A stretch of DNA of 64,000 nucleotides from Perilla frutescens (GCA_026008535.1 BRKX01000014.1:50703006-50767005); one strand, 5' to 3'. Positions 1-9,976 are shown, counted from the first letter of the stretch. The notes: generated by a model not told the origin, from the sequence alone. Made by a program: numbers and translations.

Positions 1-2
1 AC

Positions 3-1220
3 CAGCGCAAGAAATTCCTCCATGATGTGCAATTCTACTATTGGGAGGAGCCCATTCTGTACAAGCGATGCGCGGATGCGGTGATTCGGAGATGTGTTCG
101 AGAAGATGAAATTAATGCTATCATAGAGCAATGCGACAGTTCGCCCAGTGGAGGCCATTTCATAGCCAATAGAACCGCCATGAAAATCCAACAAAGCGGA
201 TTCTATTGGCCGCATATTTACCGAGATTGTCATGCGTTTATCTCCACGTGCGATTGATGCCAACGGGTTAGCAACATTACCAAGAGGGATGAGATGCCGC
301 AGAAGGCGATGATGGTTGTGGAGCTTTTTGATGTGTGGGGGATAGATTTTATGGGACCGTTCCCTAAATCTCGAGGATTCCTCTACATTTTGCTTGTTGT
401 GGAGTATGTGTCTCGTTGGGTGGAAGCCGTTCCTACTACCACCAATGACTCCAAGGTGGTGTTGAAGTTTTTGAGAAAAAATATTTTAACTCCGTTCAGA
501 GCCCCGAGAGCTTTGCTTAGTGATGGGGGGTCGCACTTCAACAACAAGTGGCTTGGAAGTTTGCTAGCTAAGTATGGTGTGAAGCACAAGGTCACGTCTC
601 CTTATCACCCTCAAGCAAACGGACAAGCCGAGTTGGCCAATCGAGAAATCAAGCAAATTCTCGAGAAGACTGTGGTGCATAGAAAGGATTGGGCGGATCG
701 CCTTGATGATGCTCTGTTGGCTTATCGTACGGCATATAAAGCTACAATTGGTATGTCCCCTTACCAGCTTGTTTTTGGTAAATCCTGTCATTTACCCGTA
801 GAAATTGAGCATAAGGCGTATTGCGCTGTGAGAAAAATAAATTTTGAGTTCCAAGTAGCTGAAGTTGAAAGAGCTCATCAATTGTTGGAGTTGGAAGAAT
901 GGAGAAACGAAGCTTTTGAAAATTCGTGCATCTATAAGGAGAGGGCCAGCAAATTCCATGACCGTGTCATCAAGCAAAAGGAGTTCACCCCTGGAGATGA
1001 AGTTTTGGTTTATGATTCAAGATTGAGATTGTTTTCGGGCAAACTTAAATCTAGGTGGACGGGTCCATTTGTGGTGTACAAGACAAGTTGGAATGGTACT
1101 TGTGATTTATTGCGCACCAATGGAAGCACATTTGCAGTCAATGGACACCGCCTCAAACACTACTACCGACACCCAACTGAAGAAAGAGAATTACGGGTCA
1201 CACTTCTCAATGATCCATGA
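3..1220 (+). pseudogene. Athila-like integrase, unit 1 (partial, in-frame stop)
   Basis: Integrase part of a Ty3/gypsy pol polyprotein; it would insert retroelement cDNA into the chromosome. The frame is open from base 3. An N-terminal zinc-binding HHCC region ends in a TGA (255-257) that falls inside the CxxC pair, between Asp and the second Cys. The frame then stays open to 1220. Counting from the ATG at 294, the DDE core is Asp18 (GIDFMGPFP), Asp77 (SDGG) and Glu113, giving the typical D-D(35)E spacing. The C-terminal part ends in a GPFVV/GDEVLVYD-type domain. The same TGA is present in all three units. Directly downstream (about 1238-1275) is a GACGTTAAA...GGTGGGAGGTAACC stretch common after pol in Athila/Tat-type elements. 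Unit 1 has Cys where units 2 and 3 have Trp (EHKAYC/W). Confidence 0.93.
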
Positions 1221-1430
1221 GCATCCATGAGGTATCGTCTAGCTAAAGACGTTAAATGAAGCACTTGGTGGGAGGTAACCTACCGTTTTTAGTTTTCTTT
1301 TCAGTTTTGTTTTTGTTTTGTTTTGTTTTTCTTTTTTCTTTTAGTTTTTGTTCGTGTGTTGGTTGTTTTTTCCGTTTGTTTTTTTTTATTTTTATTTATT
1401 GTATTTTCGGAAAAAAAAAAAAGGTATTTC

Positions 1431-1518
1431 GGCGCGGCCCGTGCCGTCGCACGGCACGGACCGTGCCCCGAAACAAAAAAAGTCCGAACCCCCTGTATGA
1501 ATGGCACGGGCCGTGCCG
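1431..1518. promoter_or_regulatory. Internal GC-rich palindromic module, unit 1
   Basis: Three copies of GGCACGG(A/C/G)CCGTGCC-type palindromes stand in otherwise AT-rich DNA, between poly-T/poly-A tracts and a CT-rich stretch. The block closely matches the GC cluster in the element's own LTR (5292-5472), including the following GTGCCCCGAA. In the LTR this block sits upstream of the TATA box; here it sits upstream of the env-like ORF. A role as an internal promoter is my inference. It could also be a non-functional duplicated piece of U3. Confidence 0.6.
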
Positions 1519-2277
1519 CAGTACACGCCCAGCCCACATCAGTTTTAATTCATGTTCGTCTCTCTCTTCCTCTCTCACTGTCACACACGAGCACATACGA
1601 AAATTTTTCCCCCAAATTAGACTCTTTTCCTCTCCCACTCCCCTAGTGCTAAATTCCTTGCCCCCCCCCACATCTCCATCTTCTACTTTTGCCTTGGATT
1701 CTCTCTCCCCTCTTTTCAATTGAGGATTTTGAAAGAAAAATTGGGATTTGCCCCAAATTGTGCCCTAGGTCGGATTTTGGTAAATTTCGCCCCGAAGGTA
1801 CGAAATTTCTTACTCTGTCCCTCTTTCTCGTTGTTTGGTGTTGTGGGACGATGATGGGTATGCTTGGAATGGCCTAGTTTTGTGGTTTGCATTGGATTCC
1901 TCTTTGATGCATTTTATCGAACATGTGGTATGCATGGGGTTTTGAGTGAAATTGATGATTTTCTTTTGTTCTCAGGCTTTTCATACTTTCAATTATCCTT
2001 CGTGGGCTTGGTGTTGTTGTTGTGAGGAGACTGTGGGGGGTGAATGGTTTATTTTGGGGTGCAATTTGTTTCTTTTTTTATTACTATGGGAGTGTTTGTG
2101 GGGTGAATTCGAGTTTGACTTGATTTTGAGTGCATGTTGGTGGCATTGGATAGGATAATTCTCCCTTTGCAATTGTTACAATGTGTACGTGTTATTGCGA
2201 CCTATCGGGATGAGACTTTGTTTTTTGTTTCTTTTGTGAGCTTATTTTTTATCGCTTTTAGGTACCATTTTTCTCTC
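1519..2277 (+). other. Leader of post-pol ORF with candidate intron, unit 1
   Basis: Non-coding stretch between the GC module and the first ATG of the env-like ORF. It starts with a pyrimidine-rich TCTCTCTTCC region like a plant 5' UTR. A candidate intron runs from a donor at 1798 (GAAG before GTACGA) to an acceptor ending at 2261 (TATCGCTTTTAG), 16 bases before the ATG at 2278. A second acceptor-like TTGTTCTCAG ends near 1974. Spliced expression of the post-pol ORF has been proposed for Athila-type elements; the splice sites here are predictions only. Confidence 0.35.
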
Positions 2278-3202
2278 ATGGCACCAAGAGTTGCTCGTGG
2301 TCGACGTGGCGGCCGGAGAGCGGCCTCCGAGAACCCTAATGACCCCCTAAATTTTGGGGTCGTTTTAAATGATTTTGAGCATCGTGACCATTGGGACTGG
2401 CTTGTGCAATTGGAGTGCCTCTCTCGCGTTACCCGGACACTACCGTGCTTCGCGCTCTCGGATTGAATGATGACTTTTGGAACCTTTGCCAGTGGGGGGG
2501 GTTAGCTATGTGTTGGAAGGCCAATGGCCTTCCTATCAACGAATGATGTTGGAATTTTTGAGCACTGTCTCGTGTCAGAAACAGCGAAGAGCCCGGTACC
2601 CGTCTAGCATTTCCTTTCAGCTGGACAATCGTCCGTTCACCATTTCTTTGGAGGACTTGAATGAAATTTTTCACAATGAGTGTGGAAGTCCTATCGAGTA
2701 TGCTTGGGAAGATGACACCTTTTGGAAGGCGATCACAAGGGTGGATGAGGCTGACCCTGGATCTCGTTTCCGACCTTGCACGGCCAAGGCCTCCATGATC
2801 CGCAACCCCGTCTTTCGCTTCCTACAGAGAGCGTGTGCCAATGCTCTTTTTGCCCGATATGATAGCGGGACTGTCCAAAGTCGTGAGATCTTCTACCTGT
2901 GGAGTGCTCTGAAGCGGCAAAACTTCAATCTGGGGGCCCACATAGCGGCACACTTGAGCCATGCGGCCGCCAAGAAGAGCGGTGTTCTTATCTGTGGCGG
3001 CATTATCACTCCAATTGCGGAGTATTGCGGGGTTGACTTCACAGATTGGGAGGCGCTTCCTGGAAACATGGTGATGTCTGTAGAGACGTTGATTAACATG
3101 GATGTTATACGCGTAGATCGGAGCGGAAGGTGCTTCTTTACTCAAAAGTCGGGCGGCTATTTTCCCTTGCCCAATCGTCATCTAACGAAAGTTTCTGACT
3201 GA
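2278..3202 (+). pseudogene. Athila ORF-1/env-like post-pol ORF, unit 1 (frameshifted)
   Basis: Position after pol, and motifs such as SYQRMMLEFLST followed by FTISLEDLNEIF and FYLWSALK, resemble the Athila ORF-1/env-like protein family, whose function is unknown. The ATG at 2278 opens a basic, Arg-rich N-terminus (APRVARGRRGGRR). The frame is then lost twice: near 2415-2430 it must change to reach a segment reading RYPDTTVLRALGLNDDF, and near a run of G at about 2494 it changes again into the long frame that starts by 2477 and stops at 3202. All three units share these breaks, so they predate the tandem amplification. No transmembrane segment or signal peptide is obvious, so a true envelope role is doubtful. 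Confidence 0.7.
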
Positions 3203-3223
3203 CGCCACCCTGAAAATTGGAGT

Positions 3224-3640
3224 ATGTCTTCACCGGCCCATCAGGCCGCCATGGCCGCCAATCAGCCGGTGTTGCTCTTCCGCGCACGAGTGGTCGAATT
3301 AGCGGATGAGGAGGATGATGACGAAGACAAGGAGGCCGAGCAGTCTGCTGGGGATGATGTCGGAGCGAGCACCGGGGGTGCGGACTCGCAGGTGGACACT
3401 GATGCTCCCTCTAGTTCCCGAGTTGGAGGACGTCGTCGAGCTCGTCCCCGCTCAGATGAGGAGCGCTTGGATGATGTGGAAGGCCGTCTCTCCTCGGTCG
3501 AGTCGGAGATGCAAGGACTGCGGGGCGAGTTCACCCACATGAACGCGAGGGTAGGAGCCATCGACTCCAATGTAGCTACAATGCTACAAATGATGCAGCA
3601 GTGGGGGTTGCAGTTTTCCCCTAACCCGCCTCCGCCCTGA
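3224..3640 (+). CDS. Acidic coiled-coil ORF downstream of env-like ORF, unit 1
   Basis: Begins with ATG 22 bases after the stop of the preceding ORF and in the same frame, so it may be the C-terminal part of that protein cut off by the TGA at 3200-3202. The 138 residues contain an acidic run (ELADEEDDDEDKEAE), a Ser/Arg-rich basic patch, and a predicted coiled coil (about residues 80-125, LDDVEGRLSSVESEMQGL and onward) before a Pro-rich tail. No catalytic motif is seen. Charge-rich coiled coils of this type end the post-pol ORFs of several Athila-like elements. Confidence 0.55.
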   Translation: MSSPAHQAAMAANQPVLLFRARVVELADEEDDDEDKEAEQSAGDDVGASTGGADSQVDTDAPSSSRVGGRRRARPRSDEERLDDVEGRLSSVESEMQGLRGEFTHMNARVGAIDSNVATMLQMMQQWGLQFSPNPPPP

Positions 3641-5020
3641 TTCCTGTTTGAGGTTAGCGATTCAAGGTTTTCCCGTCTATTTCTTCAAACTTATGCTCGT
3701 TCGAGAATAAGTTTGGGGGGGTTGATGGACATCATGCCTTGAATCCCTGTTCTAAGAATTTCTTTTATCGCTTTGTGCATTTAGGTAGTTCACTTACATT
3801 AGTTAGGAGTTTAGTTAGTAAGCACGTTTATTGTTTTTTTTTGTATGATGGAGTGGATTTTTTCATGCTTTGTATTGTGATGAATGATGATTGCCGATGA
3901 TGAATGTTGAATTTGTTGATATTAATTGTCTTTGCTGAGTGTACTATGAGCATGATAGGTGCAATTGCGACGAATTGCTTGGTAGTCTTGACCTGTGACG
4001 GTCCTGTGAGCTTTTGAGCCTTATTTTCATTTTCTTATGTGTGAACGCTGGATTATTGATTGAATGTCTAGAACTTGCCTCTTGTCTGCTCAAGTTTAGC
4101 AGAATGTTGTGGGATTTTGAGAGGATTTAAGGCCGTTTTTGATTAACCCTCTTCTTATCCTTTACATTCTTGGCCAAAACATGTTGAATATCCATTGTAA
4201 GCCCCGTTGAGCTTTTGCCATTTTCTTGTTAGCCAATAAGATTTCATCTTGTTGTCAATTGTCTTTGTTCACTCAGACTAATGGTAGAAAAATTTAGGAG
4301 GGATGAAGTATTTTGGTGGATTTTGGGGAGAATAAATTGATGGAGTGTGGAGTGTGAAAAGGTTATGAAGTTGGAATTTTCATGGGATTTTCATATGGCA
4401 CTTAGAAAAAAGTAAAACGAGATTCAATAAAAGAAAAGTTGAAAAAAAAGAAAGAAAATGTAGCTAAGTGGCCATAAACATAATTTGGTGATGTTTTAAA
4501 TTGCATGGTGTTGGAAAAGGAGGAAGAGAACTAGACAAAGTCTAGTTCTACTCGGTTGGTATTGAGAGTCGAATGTTAAGTGAGGAAGTAGTGAGTGCAA
4601 TCTCGCTCAATGTGTCCGATTTAGTCACTTGGCCTATATTTTCCCTACCTTGTCCAAAGTGCCTACATTACAACCCGATTATGAAGCCCCTTTTGATCTT
4701 AATTCCACATTGCATTGCATGTAAAGGCGAGATAAGATAAGGGGGCAAGCTTATGGTTAATTCTTCAATATGTCCAGTTTTGAGTACTTATATTTTACTA
4801 TCCTATACACTTGAGAGTGAGTGATACACGCACCTGGTGAGGTCGTTGGTTCAAGGCTAAAGACAAGATAGTAGTCGTGTTGTGCAATAATATCTTTGCT
4901 CATTGTGTTCTTGATTTTGATAATTGATATTCGTGGTGTCTGAGGCAATGAATTGTCAAACATCCTTTCTATGCTTGAGTTTAATTCTTTCTCTTAGTTG
5001 TTCGAGGACGACCAATGGAT
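3641..5020 (+). other. 3' non-coding region of the Athila-like element, unit 1
   Basis: About 1.4 kb without a credible ORF between the last element ORF and the polypurine tract. It holds a first polypurine-like motif at 3706-3721 (AATAAGTTT followed by seven G, then TTGATGG), much like the true tract near 5021, and a perfect 9-bp inverted repeat with a 3-base loop at 4528-4548 (GAACTAGAC/GTCTAGTTC). Long non-coding 3' regions are normal in Athila/Tat elements. Confidence 0.7.
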
Positions 5021-5033
5021 AAGTTTGGGGGAG
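5021..5033 (+). other. Polypurine tract of the Athila-like element, unit 1
   Basis: AAGTTTGGGGGAG lies directly before the TGATAAACTC start of the LTR. It follows a GTTCGAGGACGACCAATGG context typical of plant Ty3/gypsy elements. It would prime plus-strand DNA synthesis. Confidence 0.85.
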
Positions 5034-5034
5034 T

Positions 5035-6428
5035 TGATAAACTCGGATTTTGCATGCGTTCGGATGTACTTTGTATGTATTTTTGGAGTTGAATGCATGT
5101 GTTTGTGATTATTTTGAATTGTTTTATGTTATGTGGGTTCAATCACGGGTTTAACTAGTTTTGACAGGAAATTGGCCTAATTTGGACGTGTTTTGGAGTG
5201 TACATGGTTGCCGGGCGGAAGGAGTGACTGAGTTGAGACCGGGAAGGCGAGAAAAGGCCGAAAAAAAAAAAACATTTCAAGAGATGCACTGCGGCACGGA
5301 CCGTGCCGTCGCACGGCACGGCCCGTGCCCCGAACCCCCAGAAGGCCGTACTCCCTGGATCAATTGCACGGACCGTGCCGTCGAACGGCACGGACCGTGC
5401 CCCGAGCCGGAACCTGGCGACGCGAATTGTCCAACGGCACGGACCGTGCCGTGCGACGGCACGGCCCGTGCCACGTTATTTCGGATTTTTAGAAATTTCC
5501 TTTTTCGGATCAATTTTTCCTAAACTATTTAAGACCTCTTCTTGGGCGAATTTTGGACGATTTTTTTCACCCTATTATTGAAGAAAGAAGAGCACAGAGA
5601 AGAGGAAGAACACGAAGAACAAAGACAATCCATCCGGCATAAGTTGTTTATGTTATTTTTATTTTAAATCCGACTATGAGTTGTATGATTTCTACCGTAT
5701 TTTATCTAGATTTTTATTTTGCCATGGACGGCTAAACGTTTCTTAATTCTAGGGTTTGCAATTGAATGTTGAAACTATGCAATTAATTCAATCTTGTTAT
5801 TTTTCCCTTTTGATTATTGTGTTCAAATATTCATGTGCTTATCTCTCATGCATAGATTAGTGGCCATAATTTATGCATGTTAGCTAATTAGTTTGAGACC
5901 TGGCGGAGAGAATTAATTAGCGAATTGAATGAATAATTTGATGCATGTTCTGAGAAAACTGTAGGAGAATTAATTGACGATTTAAGGAGTTAATAATTTG
6001 TCTAGAGACGAAAGTAATAGGCATTTTGTTGATCTACTACTACCTTGAGACCTGGCGGAGATAGGTAGTTATATTTCTGTTTCTCCCCTTTAATCGAATT
6101 AAATTGGGAATTATTCGGATTGAATTACTGTATAGCGGATACATTTGATGTGCATTCCCTAGGATTAATACCTTGTTAATTATCTGAATTTGTTGAGTTA
6201 TTTTGTTTACATCAGTCGAGTGTGTAATTTTGATTCTTCTGTTTATTTACCATTTAATTTGGTGTCTTAGAAACCCGAAAAATAGGTCACCTGGATAATA
6301 GTGAATTGGTAGCTTAGTAATCAGTTTGGTCAAGCATTCAGTCCCTATGGATACGATATTCGGTTCACCAGTTATATTGCAGTGTCCTGTGTTAGTTGCA
6401 GTATAGTGCATAATAATTTAGTGCATCA
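5035..6428 (+). repeat. 3' LTR of the Athila-like element, unit 1 (1,394 bp)
   Basis: Starts TGATAAACTCGG right after the polypurine tract and ends TTTAGTGCATCA, giving TG...CA ends. U3 contains a GC-rich cluster of GGCACGGACCGTGCC palindromes (5292-5472), followed by a TATA-like CTATTTAAG (5525-5533) and a purine-rich leader. The 3' half has two GAGACCTGGCGGAG motifs and a TCCCTATGGATACGATATTC block near the end, as is usual in plant gypsy LTRs. There is no 5' LTR partner in the window, so insertion age cannot be estimated from LTR divergence. Confidence 0.9.
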
Positions 6429-6429
6429 A

Positions 6430-7397
6430 TGATATGAAAATCGATTGACAAAAAAATGAAAAATTGTAAATTTGACCAATCAAGTCACTATAAGAATGTA
6501 ACTAAAGATATGTCTTCGTTTACACATAGATTTTTCCGCTTGGGTGTCGTTCCTCAAGGATAAGTTTACTATTATATTTAATAATATTACAACTATTAAT
6601 TTTTTTTAAACATTCATCTTTGAATAATTCGTCCGGATGAGGAAGATCTATAATATCCCTGAAGAAATAAAAGAGTTTTTTCTCATATAATTCTAATGCA
6701 TCTTAATACAGGGATATTTTCATCTCTCTGCGTAACCGATTCTCATTTACGATCATCATCTTCGAGAGTTCTTCTTGAATGAAACTATTTCAATATAAAA
6801 TTAGAATGTCTTCTCAATGTCTTTGTTAAGGATTTTCAGTCAATCCATGGTTGATCGAGTAACCCCAACAAACAAATACATTAATATTTAGAGATATTAA
6901 TGTTATGTTGGTTGTCACTATAGAGTAAAAGATACCATAAAATATATACATTTTACGAAATGATAATGACACGAAGACTGATTGACAAAAAAATGAAAAA
7001 CTGCAAATTTAACCAATCAAGTCATTATATAAAGGTAACTAAATATATGTCTTCTTTTACACAGATCTATACGACTTGGGTGTCGTTCCCTGAGAATAGG
7101 TTTATTATTATATTTAATAATATTACAACTATTAATTTTTTTTAAATTCATCTCTGAGTAATTTGTCCGAATGGATATCTATAATGTCCCTGAAGAAATA
7201 AAAAAATCTTTTTCTTATATAATTCCCATGTATATTATTACAAATCTATTTTCATCTTTTTATGTAACCAATCTTCTCACAGTAAGATCAACGTATTTGA
7301 GAGTTCTTCTTGAACAAATCTATTTCAATATAAAAATAGAATGTCGTGTAACGTCTTTGTTGAATTTTCAATCAAATCAATGGTTGATTGAGTAACC
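6430..7397 (+). pseudogene. matK: Two diverged copies of a matK-like (plastid-type) stretch, unit 1
   Basis: Copy a (6430-6864) and copy b (6960-7397) are direct repeats sharing GATTGACAAAAAAATGAAAAA near the start and GTTGATCGAGTAACC/GTTGATTGAGTAACC at the end. Copy b reads, across frames, like chloroplast MatK: FLYNSHV, a Tyr-Lys-Ser-Ile-Phe stretch, NQSSH, then a segment equivalent to STSSGVFLERIYFYGKIE (here STYLRVLLEQIYFNIKIE). Frames are broken, so it is non-functional. The simplest reading is old plastid DNA moved to the nucleus and duplicated there. I recognise the family by memory of its protein, not by a search; the first about 200 bases of each copy match less clearly. Confidence 0.6.
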
Positions 7398-7439
7398 GGC
7401 CACGAATGCATTATATTAAGTTTCAATGAAAATCCATTC

Positions 7440-7815
7440 GGATTTTAAAAGGCTCAATGGCTTGATTCTACAACTAGATAAAGAGTTAAAGGAATTTATA
7501 TTAAAAAGCCTGCATGAAATATGAAGTAGTGCATTACGAGTTCTGGGTTTTGCGTACAAGGACGATCTTCTAGAATATGCTATATATAATGGGATGAAGA
7601 CCATCCAGCTCATCAGCTCTTATTGAACCCTGCCAATTATTCCTCACTTGGGACCAGACTAGTTTTTGTCGGTTTAGCTTGTTTAAGAATGAGTTGGTTT
7701 TTTTCTATTTTTAATTTTACTTTCTTTAGCTCTAGCTTGACATGCGATTATGAAACTTATGATTTAACATTCTGGATTTCTTTATGATGTTTAAGGATCC
7801 TCCGCGGGAAATTGC
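7440..7815 (+). pseudogene. ER-type Ca2+-ATPase (P2A, ECA-like) fragment, unit 1
   Basis: Fragment of the nucleotide-binding region of an endoplasmic-reticulum-type calcium pump. The reading frame shows LQLDKELKEFILKSLHE, a stop, then SSALRVLGFAYKDDLLEY. After a frameshift it shows DEDHPAHQLLLNPANYSS, then LVFVGLACLR, and after an intron-like gap DPPRE (7795). This is the conserved ECA order (SSALRxLxxAYKDDL...DEDHPAHxLLLNPxNY...LxFVGxxGLRDPPR). The donor after LR has lost its GT, and the exon is followed at once by a stop. There is no P-type phosphorylation motif or membrane segment. It is a gene relic carried in the repeat unit. Confidence 0.88.
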
Positions 7816-8282
7816 TCTTTTTGTGTAGGGATAGTTCTTTTTGTATTGGATGTATAGTAAGCCTTATTCAGCTAGTCTTTAGAAATTCAGTGATGGGATC
7901 ACTAGAATGATATACTTGCATTAACATGTGGTCAGTGTTTTGTGGATAGCTTTCTATGGTTACTGATATATTTTGGAATTTAGCAGTTTGTGCTTGAAAA
8001 TTATTCATCATGAAAAGTTTTCGTTTGCAAAGATTTGACTGATGGCTGCATAGTTTCAAATACGTCCGTTAAATATTGACTGGGCTTGGAAAAAATTAGG
8101 CTCCCAAAGATAAGGTATGCACTAGTTGTTCTATCAAAATGTTAATTCTGTATTTTGTTCTTATTACGATCTTCCTTGAACTATATTCTAAATGTATCAT
8201 GTTGCAAGCAGATTAATAAGTATGTTGAGATAAATCTGCAACTTGATAAGGTGCAACTTGTTCCATGCATAACATTTCTCAG

Positions 8283-8744
8283 GTGATCCCACTCCAAATA
8301 TGCTGATTTGAAATATCCTTGGCAGAAACTGAATGAGCCGGAGCTCTTTCTGAGCGTGCAATTGACCAACCTGCTTTAGATATGCCAGAGTTAATTATGC
8401 AACGTACTGGGGTAATATTACGATGTTCTTTCTTACCTAGCAGAGACACTTGAGTTCTAACTCTTGAATTGCTCGAACTAGCTAACTTCTAATTGATGGC
8501 TATTCTATGTTTTTTGTTCTAATCTTATATCAATTTGATAACAGACATATAGCTGTGTTTGAAAGGGTTTGTTGCATTTATATATGTTAAAATTTTCTTG
8601 AAGCATTTTTTGAATATTAATGGTATTTAATTTAATCTTTTAAACAGGTTTATCCATTTAAGTTTATTTGCTATAGGATATTGATGAAGTTCGTGTGGAG
8701 TGGGCGAATTGCGTGATTGAGCATATATAAGTTCATTGTGCAAG
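8283..8744 (+). pseudogene. Unidentified two-exon gene remnant, unit 1
   Basis: Two exon-like pieces have good splice signals. The first runs 8283-8411 (acceptor TTTCTCAG, donor GGG before GTAATA) and reads ADLKYPWQKLNEPE and, after a one-base frameshift, LSERAIDQPALDMPELIMQR. The second runs 8648-8744 (acceptor TTTTAAACAG, donor CAAG before GTAATT) and contains DIDEVRVEWANCVIEHI. I do not recognise the family. The frameshift and lack of flanking exons mark it as a relic. The bases around it (7816-8282 and 8745-9151) look like AT-rich intron or intergenic DNA with nothing further I can support. Confidence 0.4.
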
Positions 8745-9151
8745 GTAATTTTTTAGTTTTATAATCATTATATCATTTTTATATTTTAGCCCAGCCAAAA
8801 CGACTAATTAATCACCTACGATATGATCAATTAAGTTTTTTAGATCTCAGCGCGAGAAGACTTCCACAAATATGGCTTTCGATCAGTAAGATCAAATTGT
8901 AATGGAATTTTGGATTGATCGATATTGTAGTAGTTTTTAACAAATAACTGGGAGCTTTGACATATTGAGTATTATATTTTGGTCATGTTGTATTTAGATG
9001 ATGTTTCGTATTTTGAATGATATTTTAATTTGTATTTTGAATGATATTTAAATTTGCATTTTTAATGATATTTCGTATCTTTGGATCATTATCAAATATA
9101 TTATTTTTTAGTTTGGGATTACACAGGATAAATAAAATACATTAGAACAGG

Positions 9152-9688
9152 GCAAAAAAAAAATTATCACCATGCTTTTTTGAAAAAACGTAGTAAATTT
9201 ACCACGGTTTTAATTAGAACCGTTGTAAATTGACCACAGTTTTAATAGAGAACCGTGGTAAATTGACCACTATTTTATGTAAAATCGTGGTTATTTTACC
9301 ACAGTTTTCTTAAAATAGTGGTAAGTTCACCACGGTTTAAATAAAACAGTTGTTAATTTTTTACGACAATTTTTTCTTAACCGTGGTAATTTTACCACGG
9401 ATTTTTGAAAAACTGTGGTTATTTTACCAAGGTTGAGATACAATCGTGGTAAAATAATCACAGTTTTACATACGACCGTGGTTAAATAACCACAGTTTTT
9501 ATAAATGTTGCGATTACAACAAGAAATCACAACGGTGGCCTAGACCATCAAACCGTGGAAAAAAAATACCATGCTTAATACATGTGGTGTATGAGCGTGT
9601 GAAATTACAACGGTGGCCTAGACCACGGTTGTAATTTTTCATACACCACGGGTAATACCCGCGGTCTATAATATTTTTTCTTGCAGAG
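9152..9688. mobile_element. Small CACTA-like (non-autonomous) element, unit 1
   Basis: About 540 bp packed with alternating direct and inverted CCACGG/CCGTGG motifs separated by AT-rich spacers (GGTAAATTTACCACGG style). The right end reads CCGCGGTCTATAATATTTTTTCTTGCAGAG, close to the reverse complement of the CACTACAAGAAAA terminus of plant CACTA (En/Spm) elements. The left end GGCAAAAAAAAAATTATCACC is a weaker inverted match. Subterminal motif arrays are the transposase-binding regions of CACTA elements. No transposase is encoded. The termini are degenerate and I find no clear 3-bp target duplication. Confidence 0.55.
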
Positions 9689-9976
9689 ATTACTATGCAG
9701 CATTGTTTGAATTATCAAAAAAACTCGGAGCCTCACACTACAAGGAGTAGGAATCAATGGCGAAGCAGTTCATTGAGATTACCAGAAGGGCATAGAGCAA
9801 TAGTGGCGTGGAGAAGCCAACTTGCATATCAGATGGTTGTTATGTGCGTAGGATTTTGGATGTGAATGTATTAATTAATCAACAAGAATATTAACAATGC
9901 TTTCAGTGTATATTAAGTAGGATGGAACTCATTATGTGCAACCTGAAATTATTGCGCGCACGCGTAGTTAAGTGAT

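Noticed and set aside
1256..1723. Long ORFs on both strands over the poly-T and GC-palindrome stretch
   Set aside because: They are low-complexity Phe/Lys translations and palindrome products (HGPCR-type repeats) with no family resemblance; the same happens at 5155-5523.
2278..3640. A viral envelope glycoprotein
   Set aside because: Position fits env, but there is no signal peptide, membrane anchor, or Cys/glycosylation pattern. It matches the Athila ORF-1-like family, of unknown function.
5292..5472. Regularly repeated GC palindromes could suggest a CRISPR array
   Set aside because: Repeats are short, overlapping and not separated by uniform unique spacers. They lie in the U3 of an LTR in a plant genome.
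9736..9745. CACTACAAGG as the terminus of a CACTA element
   Set aside because: It points away from the motif array and is not followed by subterminal repeats; the plausible terminus is TTTTTTCTTGCAGAG at about 9674-9688.
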